64,000 nucleotides of DNA from Catenaria anguillulae PL171 (taxonomy: Eukaryota; Blastocladiomycota; Blastocladiomycetes; Blastocladiales; Catenariaceae): contig MCFL01000004.1 of assembly GCA_002102555.1 (NCBI GenBank), forward strand, positions 124,001 through 188,000, read 5' to 3'. Both the position numbers and the translations under genes were made by a program. The notes below the pieces were generated by a model. The model worked only from the letters and a program-made list of their open reading frames with translations, was not told the DNA's origin and ran no database searches. Positions 1 through 10,007 of this stretch are shown here, piece after piece; position 1 is the first letter of the stretch, and each line of letters begins with the position of its first letter.

Positions 1-179
1 CATGCAGTATGTCATATCTCGCACATGTAAACGCGTGTGGACGGATCCAGACCAGTGGCAGACCCGAGACAATTGGAACAACGCAAACCAACTGGGGGGG
101 GGGGGGTGGCAATACACAAGCTGAATAGACGGTCCAATCCGGCACTAGCACAAGTCTGAACTGAAGGAGCAAGTCCAAT

Positions 180-510
180 ACCAACACGAATCTGAACTGG
201 AGGAACAAGGCCAACAGCCGCGAACACGAATCTGAATGAAGGCTTCAATGGCCAACAGCAGCACGAATCTGAACTGGAGGAACAGGTCCAACAGCAGCGC
301 GAAACACGAATCTGAACTGAAGGCTTCAAGTGGCCAACAGCAGCACGAATCTGAACTGGAGGAATGGTCCAACAGCAGCGCGAAACACGAATCTGAACTG
401 AAGGCTTCAAGTGGCCAACAGCAGCACGAATCTGAACTGGAGGAACAGTCCAACAGCAGCGCGAACACGAATCTGAACTGAAGGCTTCAAATGGCCAACA
501 GCAGCACGAG
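180..510. repeat. ~82-bp tandem repeat array
   Basis: About four imperfect copies of a unit of roughly 80-84 bp, each containing two CACGAATCTGAACTG motifs and a TGGCCAACAGCAGCACGA block (starts near 247, 331, 413 and 491, with a degenerate start near 180). The array stays open in one plus frame and in minus frames, but this is a by-product of the repeat, so I call no gene here. A poly-G run lies at about 96-106. Confidence 0.85.
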
Positions 511-803
511 TATGAGAGCGAGGAACGAAGGACATGAACTCACCAGTTATGGCTGTGACATTCCGCCGGCAAGCATGGTAATCCGCTTGAGACTCTTAAT
601 CTGTTGGAAGTCCAGCCATAACATAGCAAGATAGGAAGGGACTGGACCAGAGGGAGCAGGTAGCGCTCCCCCGGTTCTCAGTCTGATAGGAAGGGGTGTG
701 TGTGTTGAATGCTTTGAGTCTATTATTGAGGCAGTGTATCTATGTCTATCTCTTGTCGTCTTCGTTCTTCCACATGCTCAACATCATTCTGACCCATGTC
801 ATC
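511..803. other. Spacer between tandem repeat and ORF
   Basis: I see no feature here other than the possible upstream region of the following ORF. Confidence 0.5.
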
Positions 804-1425
804 ATGTTCCGCCTGTACAAGATCGATCAGCATGGTGATCAGAGGGACGCGTTTGATCATGATGCGCAACAGACTGCGCTGACCTCATCGCTGCCCGACC
901 AAACCGCGGCTATGCCCAGCTCTGATGGATCGGTCGGTTACAACCTGACGGCCCAGGAACTCCATGCCAACACGGCCGATGAGGCCAAAGAAGACACCGA
1001 GCATGACAAGACTGGCTCATCTCGCGCCACCAGGCGCGTCATGGACCCACGGAGCGTCTCTGCCGCGCAAGTCCACGAGTTCCATCGGCGCAGTTTGCTT
1101 CCCATGGACGATCTGGACTGGTGTGATCCGACTGGTGGAATCCTGCCCCGTGACAAGGACGGCAAGATCCCCTCTCAGTACAAGGAGATGATTGAGTTGA
1201 TGTTATACGAGCTGTACAAGCGGCAAGAAGGGACGGACCTGGCCCTCGTCAAGGCTGTGGAGGAGGATGCGGCCGCGTCTCTGGCTACCCATCAAGGCAA
1301 GTGGTTCCAAGTCCACTATACTTCAGGGTCTGGCATCCACTTTGTGGAGGAGCCACCCCAAGGTCGCGTCTTGGAGGTGCTCAAGGAGATTCTCAAGTGG
1401 CTCGAGCAGGTTGGGCACAATTTGG
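804..1425 (+). CDS. Hypothetical protein, 3' end cut by hAT-like element
   Basis: An open frame starts at the ATG at 804 and has coding-like composition to about 1425 (about 207 residues). It is acidic in the first half. A more ordered second half includes segments such as PMDDLDWCDPTGG and EILKWLEQVG. I do not recognise the family. Past 1425 the frame reads through the inverted repeat and AT-rich subterminal repeats of the neighbouring element to a stop at 1527-1529, so the natural C-terminus is probably lost. Upstream in-frame starts exist from 696. An intron near the 3' end cannot be excluded. Confidence 0.4.
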
Positions 1426-1440
1426 TAGACTTGCCACGTG
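1426..1440 (+). repeat. Left terminal inverted repeat of hAT-like element
   Basis: TAGACTTGCCACGTG matches the complement of 9354-9368 at 14 of 15 positions. The TAG start is usual for hAT ends. Confidence 0.55.
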
Positions 1441-1735
1441 CTCAATACTGGGTTTGCCTTCCACATAGTATATACTCAAAAATGGTGATACTGCTGTATT
1501 GGTATCTGTCGCTTGCGAGATTTTTTTGAGAACCAGTATTGGTTTTTGGGCATTTTTTCACCATTTTTCAGTATATTGGTGGGTGGTATTGGTATTTCAG
1601 AGTCTGGTGCTCAGGCAGTATTGGTATTCAGGAATCTGATGTTGGCATAGTATCAGCATTTAAATGGGCAGTATTTGTAAAATAGTCTGATCATAAAAAT
1701 TGGGAGAATACATTATCCATACAATAAAGCTAAAA
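1441..1735. repeat. Subterminal repeats, left end
   Basis: Repeated GTATTGGTAT/CAGTATTGG motifs occur near 1495, 1532, 1570, 1587, 1618 and 1672 in sequence that is AT-richer than the surroundings. The same motif family recurs at 8990-9300. Clustered subterminal motifs inside both ends are typical of hAT elements. Confidence 0.65.
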
Positions 1736-1765
1736 TGGAGCAACATCTGACGAACACACACCACA

Positions 1766-4700
1766 TCATTCCTTGGCCTCAGACAACATGGCCATTTTCT
1801 TCAACACGGTTGCCCGGAACAGCTGAGCTGACATGCGACCACGAGTATGCCGCAGGATGTTGCGGCAGACAGAGAAGATGCGCTCGACACTGGTGGATGT
1901 ACCTGCGATGGGGAGCAGGTCCTTTGCCACTGAATGCAGCATTGGGAACTGATCCCTTTGCCCATGCCAAAAGGCAAACGAGTCAACACCTTTCCCATCT
2001 TCCTCAGCATATGCACTTGCACGTAGTGCCTCAGACTTCAGCAAACCCAGCTCAACTTGAATGGCGTCAATGCCAGCCGGCCTCGGGTTCTGCTGGTTCC
2101 TGCCTGAGCCGAGGATCCTTGCTTTTGCCTTGGCAAGGCTGCTGACGCCTTTCTTGGCACTCACGATGCTTGCTTGCTGTTGTTTTTCTGTTGATGCAGG
2201 CTTGGGCAAGAGTGCTTTGACACGCTGCTCAAGTCTGCCAGAGCAAAATCCATCTTGAGGTTAGCAAACAGTTGCGTGGGCAAATGACAAACAGCTCAAA
2301 CATACGGTTCCTGGAGATACACTTGGAAGTAACTCTGGTCGTTTTCCCAGCGCTTGACCGTGTCACCGCCATTGGTTTCTGGATCCAACAATGTCGACAA
2401 ACTGTGCAGGTCGCTGGTGTTGTTAAAGTGCTTGAGGATGAGCCCATAGCAAGCAATTGCTGCAACAGCAGCGGCTTGCTTTGGCGTCAATCCGGCAAGG
2501 GACAGTGTACCAGCACCAGCCATTTTACTGGCAAGCTTGTCCTTGGGGACCTTTTCCTTGTCAACCTTTTCCTTGACCCGGCCTTGCACTGAAACCAGAT
2601 CCAAGATGAGCTGATTCTCGTCGTCATCATCCTCGCTAATCAGTGCAAAGACGGATTCTTGCCCACCAATGATGTCAGGTGCACTGGAATCCTTGGTTGC
2701 CTGTGAATCATGAACACCGCCAAACGCCATTTCGATTTCCTTGGCCCTCTCGCTCTCAAGGCCATCCTCGGCTACCTTGCCTTCCTCGTCCTCCTCCTCA
2801 TCTTGATCAAACTCGCCAATGACATAGCCAGCTGCATCATCGCCCAACAAAGGATTCGCAGCAAAATCTGCTGGTGCCTGCTTGAGGTTGATAGCGCTGA
2901 GCACATCTTCTTGATCAACGCGAGCAAAATCTGATGGGTGCAAACGGGAGGCAACAAACTCGTCCAAGGTGTCCATCAGTCCATCGTAGCATGGTAAGAC
3001 CCACGGCAAAGTCCATGTATCAACACCAGCAGCGGTGAACTGTGTGTACTCCCAGAAAGGGCAAAGCAGTTCCACAAATTCCTCTAGCAAAAGAATGAAG
3101 TCAGCAGGTGGATCACTGGCAGGATGCAAAACAAATGAAGGGCACAAACCAACGTAGTCCCAATGGTGCTTTTCAAGCAACCCAAGACGTTCATCGTTAA
3201 CCCAAGTGGACGCAAGAAGGATGGCTGGCTTCAATTCCAGTAGTCGATTGAGGGCTTCCCAGGTGCTGTTCCAACGTGTCCGGACATCATGTCGAGGGAC
3301 CTTGTATTGAATACCTGCTGCATTGCACGCCTTTTCAAGCGCTGTGCGGATGGTTGGGCTGTAGTAGAGTGCCGACAGGAGTTTCCTCAGCTGGTAATGC
3401 AAGTGGTGTGTTAGTCAGAGTCAAACTGATGCAGACAGAAAACCAGTGCAAGTTTAATCACATACCCCAGGTACAAGCCAGTGGAGAATGTCAATGACCC
3501 GTTGCGCAGCTCGGTTGGTGCTGTGCTGCAGGCAGTACACGCCCTCAATTTTGTGGGACGAGCCTTCCCTGCAAAGCATGCCATTGAGGGTATCAAGAGC
3601 TTTCGTGTTTGATGAGGCATTGTCCATTGTCAGCGCAACAACTTGCTCAAGTGTGATGTTGTATGTAGCAAGCACGTTCTTGATTAGATGAGCAATTTCG
3701 TCACCAGTCTTGGCATTGGTTGGGACAAAGTCGAGGAGAGCTTGGTGGTGGATCGCATGTTGATCGTCGATCGTGAGGAAGGACGCGGTGATTGCTGTTT
3801 GATCAAGTGAGACAGCGGCACAGTTGATGAGACAGGAACGCGTCAAGCAGCACAGGGTGAAAGTCTTCGGATCCTGAAGACTTTGCTGGGCGAGATGGCG
3901 GTAGAGGTAGAGAAGGGGAGTTTTGAGGCAATATTAAAAGTCTTCAGGTCCTGAAGACTTTGGGAGGTAGGCAGGGAGAGAGACATGGACAGCAAAAAAG
4001 TCTTCGGATCCTGAAGACTTTGCAAACGCGTAGGGAAGGATCGTGATGGGCAGTGAAAATGAACATACCAAAAAATTGCACTTGATTCCCCGCAGTCCAC
4101 CCATCCATGATGATGTTAAACTTGGACGACGAGCCCTGGACGAGCGTTTGGAGCTCTTCGATCACCTTTTGAGACGACGCAACAATCCGTTTGGTCATCG
4201 TTGTGCGCCCAAACAAACGGAACTTGCCCCCAGCCAATTCAATAAGCTCGCGGAAGTTTTTGTCGTCCACAACCCGGATTGACTGATTCGTCCCAACCAA
4301 GAACCGAACCACCGCCTCGTCAAATTTGGCCTGTTGTGCAGGGCTGGGCCGCCGAGCACCTGCAGCTGGCCCAGCCATGGCGGCACGGATGTCAGTTTGC
4401 CCTCGGCCAGGTTCCTTGTTCTTGGTCTTTTTGGCGGAAGCGAATGCGTCTTTCAAATCTTCTTGCTTGCTCATGAACTTTTCATGGTGGTGGAAGAGGT
4501 GGGAGCAAGGTTGGTGGTCGTGTGCGTGCTGTTGACAACCTTGGCCATGCAAAGGCGGCAAAGGTAGAGGTTGTCGGCAGTTTCAAAAGTTGCGGCCATT
4601 GGCAGAGTGGCCCCAGTCATACCCAGAACAGTTGCGAGGCGGTGGAGGACGTCGGCGTACTCGGCAGGATCTGGGCTCTGGTTCGGAGGGAAGAAGTACT

Positions 4701-4982
4701 TGCCGTATGCCCCCAATTTGGTTGAAGGTTTGGGCTGATGCGATGTGTTGGTGGAGGTGGTGGTGGTGGATTGATCGGTTGATTCTGCTTTGGCAGAAAG
4801 CGAAATGGGACTCAGAAACTGGAGTGGGGCATGAAGAAGGGAAGGGCCAACATACCATGGTCGCTGTCATCGAGTGAAATCACGTCATCGCTCATGTTGG
4901 GCCGCTTGTTGACTGCTGGCTGGCGGTCCGGGGAGCGAGAAGCTTGTCTCTTGCGACCCGCTGAGGAGGTGGTGGTTGTCAT
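1766..4982 (-). CDS. hAT-superfamily transposase (BED finger, RNase H fold, hATC), one frameshift
   Basis: Five exons on the minus strand: 4982-4856, 4784-4069, 3794-3466, 3390-2306 and 2234-1766. Introns are 71, 274, 75 and 71 bp with GTATGT-type donors, and all phases agree if one base is missing near 4506-4510, giving about 908 residues. Near residue 117 a BED zinc finger begins with CRLC. The frame breaks just before its histidines, which continue in the next frame as CSHLFHHHEKF. The DGWTA motif near residue 270 starts the RNase H-like core, spliced into ITASFLTIDD. The C-terminus carries the hATC dimerisation motif TSTSVERIFS. The role is cut-and-paste transposition. Because everything else is intact, the break is either a recent inactivating deletion or a sequencing error. 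Confidence 0.85.
3795..4068 (-). other. Intron 2 of the hAT transposase with palindrome cluster
   Basis: The donor GTATGT follows a phase-1 exon end at 4069 and the acceptor is CAG ending at 3795. It is far longer than the gene's other introns (71-75 bp). The excess holds three palindromes of about 25 bp (3860-3884, about 3937-3961, about 3996-4021) of the form AAAGTCTTCGG...GAAGACTTT. A related palindrome lies in the large intron of the plus-strand gene of the same element (about 8142-8166). Confidence 0.75.
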
Positions 4983-5188
4983 GTTTGTCCTGTGAATGTG
5001 GATGGCTGACTAGTAATTGCCAAAGGGAGCCAGGTCACAGCCATGTGAGGCAAACACTCTGCCGACACCGCTGACAAGGGCACATGGGAAATGCAGGGAG
5101 CTGATTCTGATATCGATTTATCCATCACATGGTCACACATGATCTGCTGCCTGGTGCAAACGGCCAATTGCGAGTCAGAGTCATCGTT

Positions 5189-5735
5189 GCGATTTCGACC
5201 ACTTGCCGCATGCCGCCGACATACCAATGGTATCAAAAGATTCGCAGCAATTGGTTTCCCGGTGAATATCTTGTCGAAATGTGAGTGCGCTCATGTGCCG
5301 CAGTCCATTTCCCGCCAAGTGTTCATGTCGGAAAACGCGCACAATGAACGGACATGACATGGTGCCCGTCGTGAGACAATGCGATTTCGACCACTTGCCG
5401 GCATGCCGCCACATACCAATGGTATCAAAAGATTCGCAGCAATTGGTTTCCCAGTGAATATCTTGTCGAAATGTGAGTGCCGCTCATGTGCCGCAGTCCA
5501 TTTCCGCCAAGTGTTCATGTCGGAAAACGCGCACAATGAACGGACATGACATGGTGCCCGTCGTGAGACAATGCGATTTCGACCACTTGCCGGCATGCCG
5601 CCGACATACCAATGGTATCAAAAGATTCGCAGCAATTGGTTTCCTGGTGAATATCTTGTCGAAATGTGAGTGCCGCTCATGTGCCGCAGTCGATTTTCCC
5701 GCCAAGTGTTCATGTCAGGAAACACGCACATGAAG
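5189..5735. repeat. 192-bp tandem repeat (three copies)
   Basis: GCGATTTCGACCACTTGCCG starts copies at 5189, 5381 and 5573. Each unit carries ACATACCAATGGTATC and CTTGTCGAAATGTGAGTG blocks. A fourth, more diverged and isolated copy starts at 6181 and runs to about 6300. The array lies between the two divergent genes of the hAT-like element. The overlapping ORFs are by-products of the repeat. Confidence 0.9.
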
Positions 5736-5756
5736 TGACGGTGCTGGTCATGAGAC

Positions 5757-6075
5757 AAGTTCAATGTTCCCAGACCCAATCACATCTGGTTGTGCAACAC
5801 AATCGCGACCCAGAATGCAGGGCGAGCCGAGCTTACATAAGTCTACAACCAATTTGAAAGTATTTCGCAGACTTATTGGCACATCATATCCAAGTTTGGG
5901 CCGTTTTTATCGAGTGGAGAGGAGTACACGTTTGGAAATAGTCCATGAGGTGCGCCAGTTCAATGTTCCTAGACGAGACCTAATCACATCTGTGACAATC
6001 GCGAAGTATAATAATGTGGAGCGAGCCCGAGCTTGTGCAAGTCTACAACCAATTTGAAAGCCGCAGACTTACCTG
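5757..6075. repeat. Diverged direct duplication of ~120 bp
   Basis: About 5757-5880 and about 5957-6075 share TTCAATGTTCC, CAATCGCGA and AGTCTACAACCAATTTGAAAG blocks in the same order. This is non-coding spacer between the two divergent genes. Confidence 0.7.
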
Positions 6076-6180
6076 GCCGAAAGCCGCGACGCCTTTCACT
6101 TTGTTGACGCTTCTCTGAGGCCTGAGGGACAGCGCATATGCACTTTCCTGTGCTTCAGCACCAGGTAGGCCATATTTAAA

Positions 6181-6300
6181 GCGATTTCGACCACTTGCCG
6201 ACATGCCGATGACATACCAATTGTATGAAAAGATTCGCAGCAATTGGTTTGCCCGTGAATAGCTTGTCGAAAGGTGAGTGCCGTCCGTGTGTCGCAGCCA
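6181..6300. repeat. Diverged fourth copy of the 192-bp repeat
   Basis: It starts with GCGATTTCGACCACTTGCCG, as in the array at 5189-5735, and keeps the AAAAGATTCGCAGCAATTGG block, with several substitutions. Confidence 0.8.
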
Positions 6301-6831
6301 ATCGCACATTACAGAATGTGTCAGAGGGTTTTCATTTTATGCGAGTCTGCCGACATGCACTGACATTGTGAGCCATTCAGTTGTATGTGCCAAGTTTTCG
6401 AGTGATTTGCGGTGTTGTCAGCGGCATTTGCGCATGGTAACATCTGGCTTGCTCAATAGGTTATCGGGTACATCATGGTCAGTGTACATAATGGTGGAGA
6501 GTGAGACTGAACGATCTTCCATCGCCGCCAGAGAAAAAAAAAACACTGCCTTGACAGCAAGTTGCTTGTTTTCTGTTGCCTGACACCTTTCAAAAAAACC
6601 ATGTGACATTGCCCGGCTAACCAAAACAATAACGGTCAGGTTCGATACACTGATGTTCTGTATTGATTGCAGATGCGAACCGACTGAGCTAAATTGAACA
6701 TGACGTCCTGAGACAGAATCTCCATTCATGTTGCCAGCAATCCAGCCTCGAGTTCTAAACGCATGACAGGTTCAATTGACTGGGGCACAGTTGAAAGCAA
6801 CAGCTTGTTTCATTCTCCCCTGGCGAATATC

Positions 6832-8966
6832 ATGCTATCAAAGATCACAGACACCCCTGACAGAATGACCACTTCTTTGACCATCGAAGGCCTGCCCGCC
6901 TCGCCCAGCACCATGTCGGCCAAGACCACTACCACCGATGGCCCGCCCGCCTCGCCCAGCACCATGTCGGCCAAGACCACTACCACCGATGGCCCGCCCG
7001 CCTCGCCTGGCGCCATGTCGACCAAGCCCACTACTGCCGATGGCCCGCCCGCCTCGCCCAGCACCATGTTGGTCAAGCCCACTACTGCCGATGGCCCGCC
7101 CGCCTCGCCCAGCACCATGTCGGCCAAGACCACTACCACCGATGGCCCGCCCGCCTCGCCCAGCACCATGTCGGCCAAGACCACTACCACCGATGGCCCG
7201 CCCGCCTCGCCTGGCGCCATGTCGACCAAGCCCACTACTGCCGATGGCCCGCCGCCTCGCCTGGCGCCATGTCGACCAAGCCCACTACTGCCGATGGCCC
7301 GCCCGCCTCGCCCAGCACCATGTCGGTCAAGCCCACTACTGCCGATGGCCCGCCCGCCTCGCCCAGCACCATGTCGGTCAAGCCCACTACTGCCGATGGC
7401 CCGCCCGCCTCGCCCAGCACCATGTCGGCCAAGACCACTACCACCGATGGCCCGCCCGCCTCGCCTGGCGCCATGTCGGCTGGCCTTGATCAAGTCCCTT
7501 CCAGGTACAAGGTCCATTTGCCCATTGCGCTGGACGAGGTGACACCCGAAATTGTGGCCAAGTACGTGGCTTTCAACTTCTGTATCAATCTGCAAACGAC
7601 TGGTTGTACTCATGCTGCTCTTTTGTGTAGATGCGTAGTCGGCCTGTACAAGCAGCTCGCTTCGACAGCCAAGATCGGTAAGGACAATGCCGCAATCGAA
7701 ACCATTGGTGCAGTCCTTGTCCTTACTTGCTGACAAGGACGAGGGCGAGGACGAGGGCAAGGGCGAGGGCAAGGACAAGGGCGAGGACCTGCACACACCA
7801 GATATCGTGTTTGTGGGCGAGCGCCAAGTTGCTGGCGCTGTCAAGCAGGACCCTCAAGATCCAAGAAGCGGTCTATTGGCGATGTCGACGGAGAGGAGGA
7901 TGTCGCGTCTGAGGCCATGGTGGCGCCGGTGCCCAAGCGGCGGCGTAAGGCTATCGTTGCCGGTGATGGGTGGTTGACAGTGGTGACTCCATTGCGAGCA
8001 AGGTATGTATATTTAGCTTGTTTATCACTTGCCTCGGCCTCCGTGTCAGCCGCTGCCACATCTCATTGAGCCTGCTTCACCGCTTCACGGGCTGTCGATC
8101 GTCATGGCCGATCGCATGCTGATCCACCACGTCACCGAGGCAAAGTCTTCGGCTGCCGAAGACTTCATGCTAACGGACTTTTTTTCTTCTTCTTTTTGCA
8201 GATGATCCTGGGGAACAGGATCTCCGAGTACGTCGCTTGGGCCAAGGAGGGGCACAAACGTATGAAGGCAAGCAATGGTGTTACGGTCTGGGAGCAGTTG
8301 AAGGGGGTGTTGAATGCAGGCATTGGCCGGCAAAGTGGGTGGAAGGCTGCTGAGTCGGCACAAGGAACAGCGGCTGTTTTGTCTGCCATGGGTGCCTTGA
8401 CCGACTTCTTGTGGATGCTGTCCGAAGTATCCAATCGCGTTGCTCCCGAGGGTGAGGTGGATGTGTTGACCAGCAAGCCGAATCACACTGTGCCGGCAAG
8501 CTTGGTCGTTGCCACAATGGTGGCAAGCTCCTTTGACCTTGAGCTAACAAATGCACAGAAACAACATCAGGTCAAGGTCAACATTCCCCGCAAAGTCAAA
8601 CTTTCAGCTTTGAAGGCCGTGCCAGAACGCCAAAAGGCAAACTATGTGTCGTACTGCCGGTGCCTCATGCACTTGTACATGGTCTTTGGCCCTGTGTTGT
8701 TTTGTGTGCTTGCTGCCCGCCCAGACTCTGGCCGTTCGGGATTTCAGGGCAAGATCACTGAAATCCATGAGACATTGTGCCACTTGTCCAAGGAGGAGAT
8801 TAAGGCAATCCGTGCACAATTGTCGTCAGCAGTACCAGAAGATGAGCTGAAGGAGCTTGGCTTTGGCGGTGTGTCTTTGGAAGGAAAGAAAGTGATGCAG
8901 CTTGTTGCAGAGTCGCTAGACAAGCATTCCCTTGTGAAGTGCCCGGATGTGCCTGCCTGGTGGTGA
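6832..8966 (+). CDS. Second gene of hAT-like element, multi-exon, unknown function, frame broken
   Basis: The start is at the ATG at 6832 or 6865. A 17-residue repeat (DGPPASPSTMSAKTTTT type) occurs about 12 times to about 7489. One unit near 7251 lacks a C, which shifts the frame. After the repeats comes an ordered stretch with VTPEIVAKYVAFN and VVGLYKQLAS. Next is an acidic/basic linker with nuclear-signal-like KKR and KRRRK (about 7860-8008). It ends in a GTATGT donor, with an acceptor at 8202 or, better in phase, 8215. The last exon runs to a stop at 8966 and is rich in helical, Lys-rich segments. Joins between 7580 and 7860 are not resolved. I do not recognise the family; it could be an accessory factor or an unrelated captured gene. 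Confidence 0.5.
6880..7490 (+). repeat. 51-bp coding minisatellite (~12 units)
   Basis: The unit is ATGGCCCGCCCGCCTCGCC followed by a CAGCACCATGTCGGCC/TGGCGCCATGTCGACC block and a CACTAC(C/T)(A/G)CC block. Two alternating variants (SPSTMSAKTTTT and SPGAMSTKPTTA) are interspersed. One unit near 7240-7262 has lost a single base, changing the frame of everything downstream. Confidence 0.92.
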
Positions 8967-8989
8967 GAATCTTGTAGTGTATTTTGTCT

Positions 8990-9353
8990 AATGTATCCAT
9001 GTTTTCTATAGTAAAGGCATTTTCCAGTAACAGCATCATTCATTTCTGTCAATGGTGGCCAACAGTATCCTCAATCCACAGGCCAATAGCAGTATTTTGC
9101 ATCAGAACTGACCAGTATTGGTACATGTCTGTCCACGCAGCCCATACCAATCAGTATCTGTATATCCTCACCACACTGACAGGTAGTATCAGTGATTCTT
9201 GGAATCATGAGCCAGTACCAGTATTGCCCTGACTCTTGCAAAAATACCGCGTTTGCATGGGGCAAGTATTGGTAAAACATATTGAGTCCAGCAACCTGTA
9301 CAAGTATCATCAGAAGAGGAAAATGATAGTACATGTACCTAAATGCGTCACGT
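8990..9353. repeat. Subterminal repeats, right end
   Basis: CAGTATTGGTA-like motifs in both orientations occur near 9062, 9089, 9112, 9143, 9183, 9213 and 9265, mirroring the left end. This non-coding stretch lies between the second gene's stop and the right terminal inverted repeat. Confidence 0.65.
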
Positions 9354-9368
9354 CATGTGGCAAGTCTA
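9354..9368 (-). repeat. Right terminal inverted repeat of hAT-like element
   Basis: On the minus strand it reads TAGACTTGCCACATG, matching 1426-1440 with one mismatch. Helitron helicase coding sequence starts at the next base. Confidence 0.55.
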
Positions 9369-9975
9369 GAACGAGGACATTTATGGTATCAACAGCGCCA
9401 TTATCCGCACCCTGCCTGCCGAGCCGCACGTGTATTCAAGTGCTGATTCTGTCGCGGAAGAACCGGTCACTGATGACCAGCCGTCGTATCCTGTCGAGTA
9501 CTTGAACACTTTGCAAGTACCGGGTATTCCTCCGCACAAGTTGGAACTCAAGCCTGGAGTGCCGGTTATTCTCCTTCGTAACTTGGACCCCGAGGCTGGT
9601 CTCTGTAACGGAACCCGTTTGATTGTCGTCCAGTGTGCCTCGCGGGTCGTGTACTGTCGCATTCTGTGTGGGCCAAATGCCGGGCAATTCGTCCATATCC
9701 CTCGCATCGATTTCATTACCAATGAGGACGCCCGCATGCCTATCCGTTTGCGTCGCCGTCAGTTTCCGCTCTTGCCCGCTTTTGCGATGACCATCAACAA
9801 GTCGCAGGGCCAGACCTTTAATTGTGTTGGTGTGTTGCTGCCGCGTCCTGTTTTTTCGCATGGCCAACTGTATGTTGCAGTATCTCGCTGCACATCTCCT
9901 GCCAGTTTGCGTATTTTCCCTTGCTCAGAAGACCGTAGTCACACACCCAATGTTGTGTATCACAAAATCTTGTAA
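9369..9975 (+). pseudogene. Helitron Rep/helicase, C-terminal fragment
   Basis: The frame from 9370 to the stop at 9973-9975 encodes about 201 residues matching the end of a Helitron PIF1-like helicase. It opens with NEDIYGIN and has a YSSADSV segment, RNLDPEAGLCNGTRLIV, helicase motif V (TINKSQGQT) and motif VI (LYVAVSRC). It begins abruptly one base after the right inverted repeat of the hAT-like element. The Rep domain and helicase motifs I-IV are absent from the window, so this is a truncated remnant. The normal role is rolling-circle transposition. Confidence 0.9.
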
Positions 9976-10007
9976 TAAATGCAGTGGTTGGGCTCACGCA
10001 GAATGTG

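Larger units (their letters stand above)
1426..9368. mobile_element. hAT-like DNA transposon with two divergent genes
   Basis: The proposed ends are a 15-bp inverted repeat with one mismatch: TAGACTTGCCACGTG at 1426-1440, and its complement (TAGACTTGCCACATG on the minus strand) at 9354-9368. Immediately inside both ends lie AT-richer stretches (1441-1730 and 8990-9350) with about six copies each of CAGTATTGGTA-like motifs, as expected of hAT subterminal transposase-binding repeats. The interior holds a hAT transposase gene (minus) and a second ORF set (plus) transcribed away from a central repeat-rich region. No 8-bp target duplication is seen (CAATTTGG left, GAACGAGG right), so one flank may be rearranged or the ends may be misjudged. 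Confidence 0.6.

Noticed and set aside
12-481. Ser/Cys-rich ORFs across the 82-bp repeat on both strands
   Set aside because: Pure repeat translation with no non-repeat coding context.
6810-7844. Long minus-strand ORF opposite the 51-bp minisatellite
   Set aside because: Open in several frames only because the repeat unit is a multiple of three and lacks stops. The plus strand continues into ordered coding sequence.
1418-9376. 8-bp target duplication around the hAT-like element
   Set aside because: CAATTTGG and GAACGAGG do not match. I keep the element on the strength of the inverted and subterminal repeats only.
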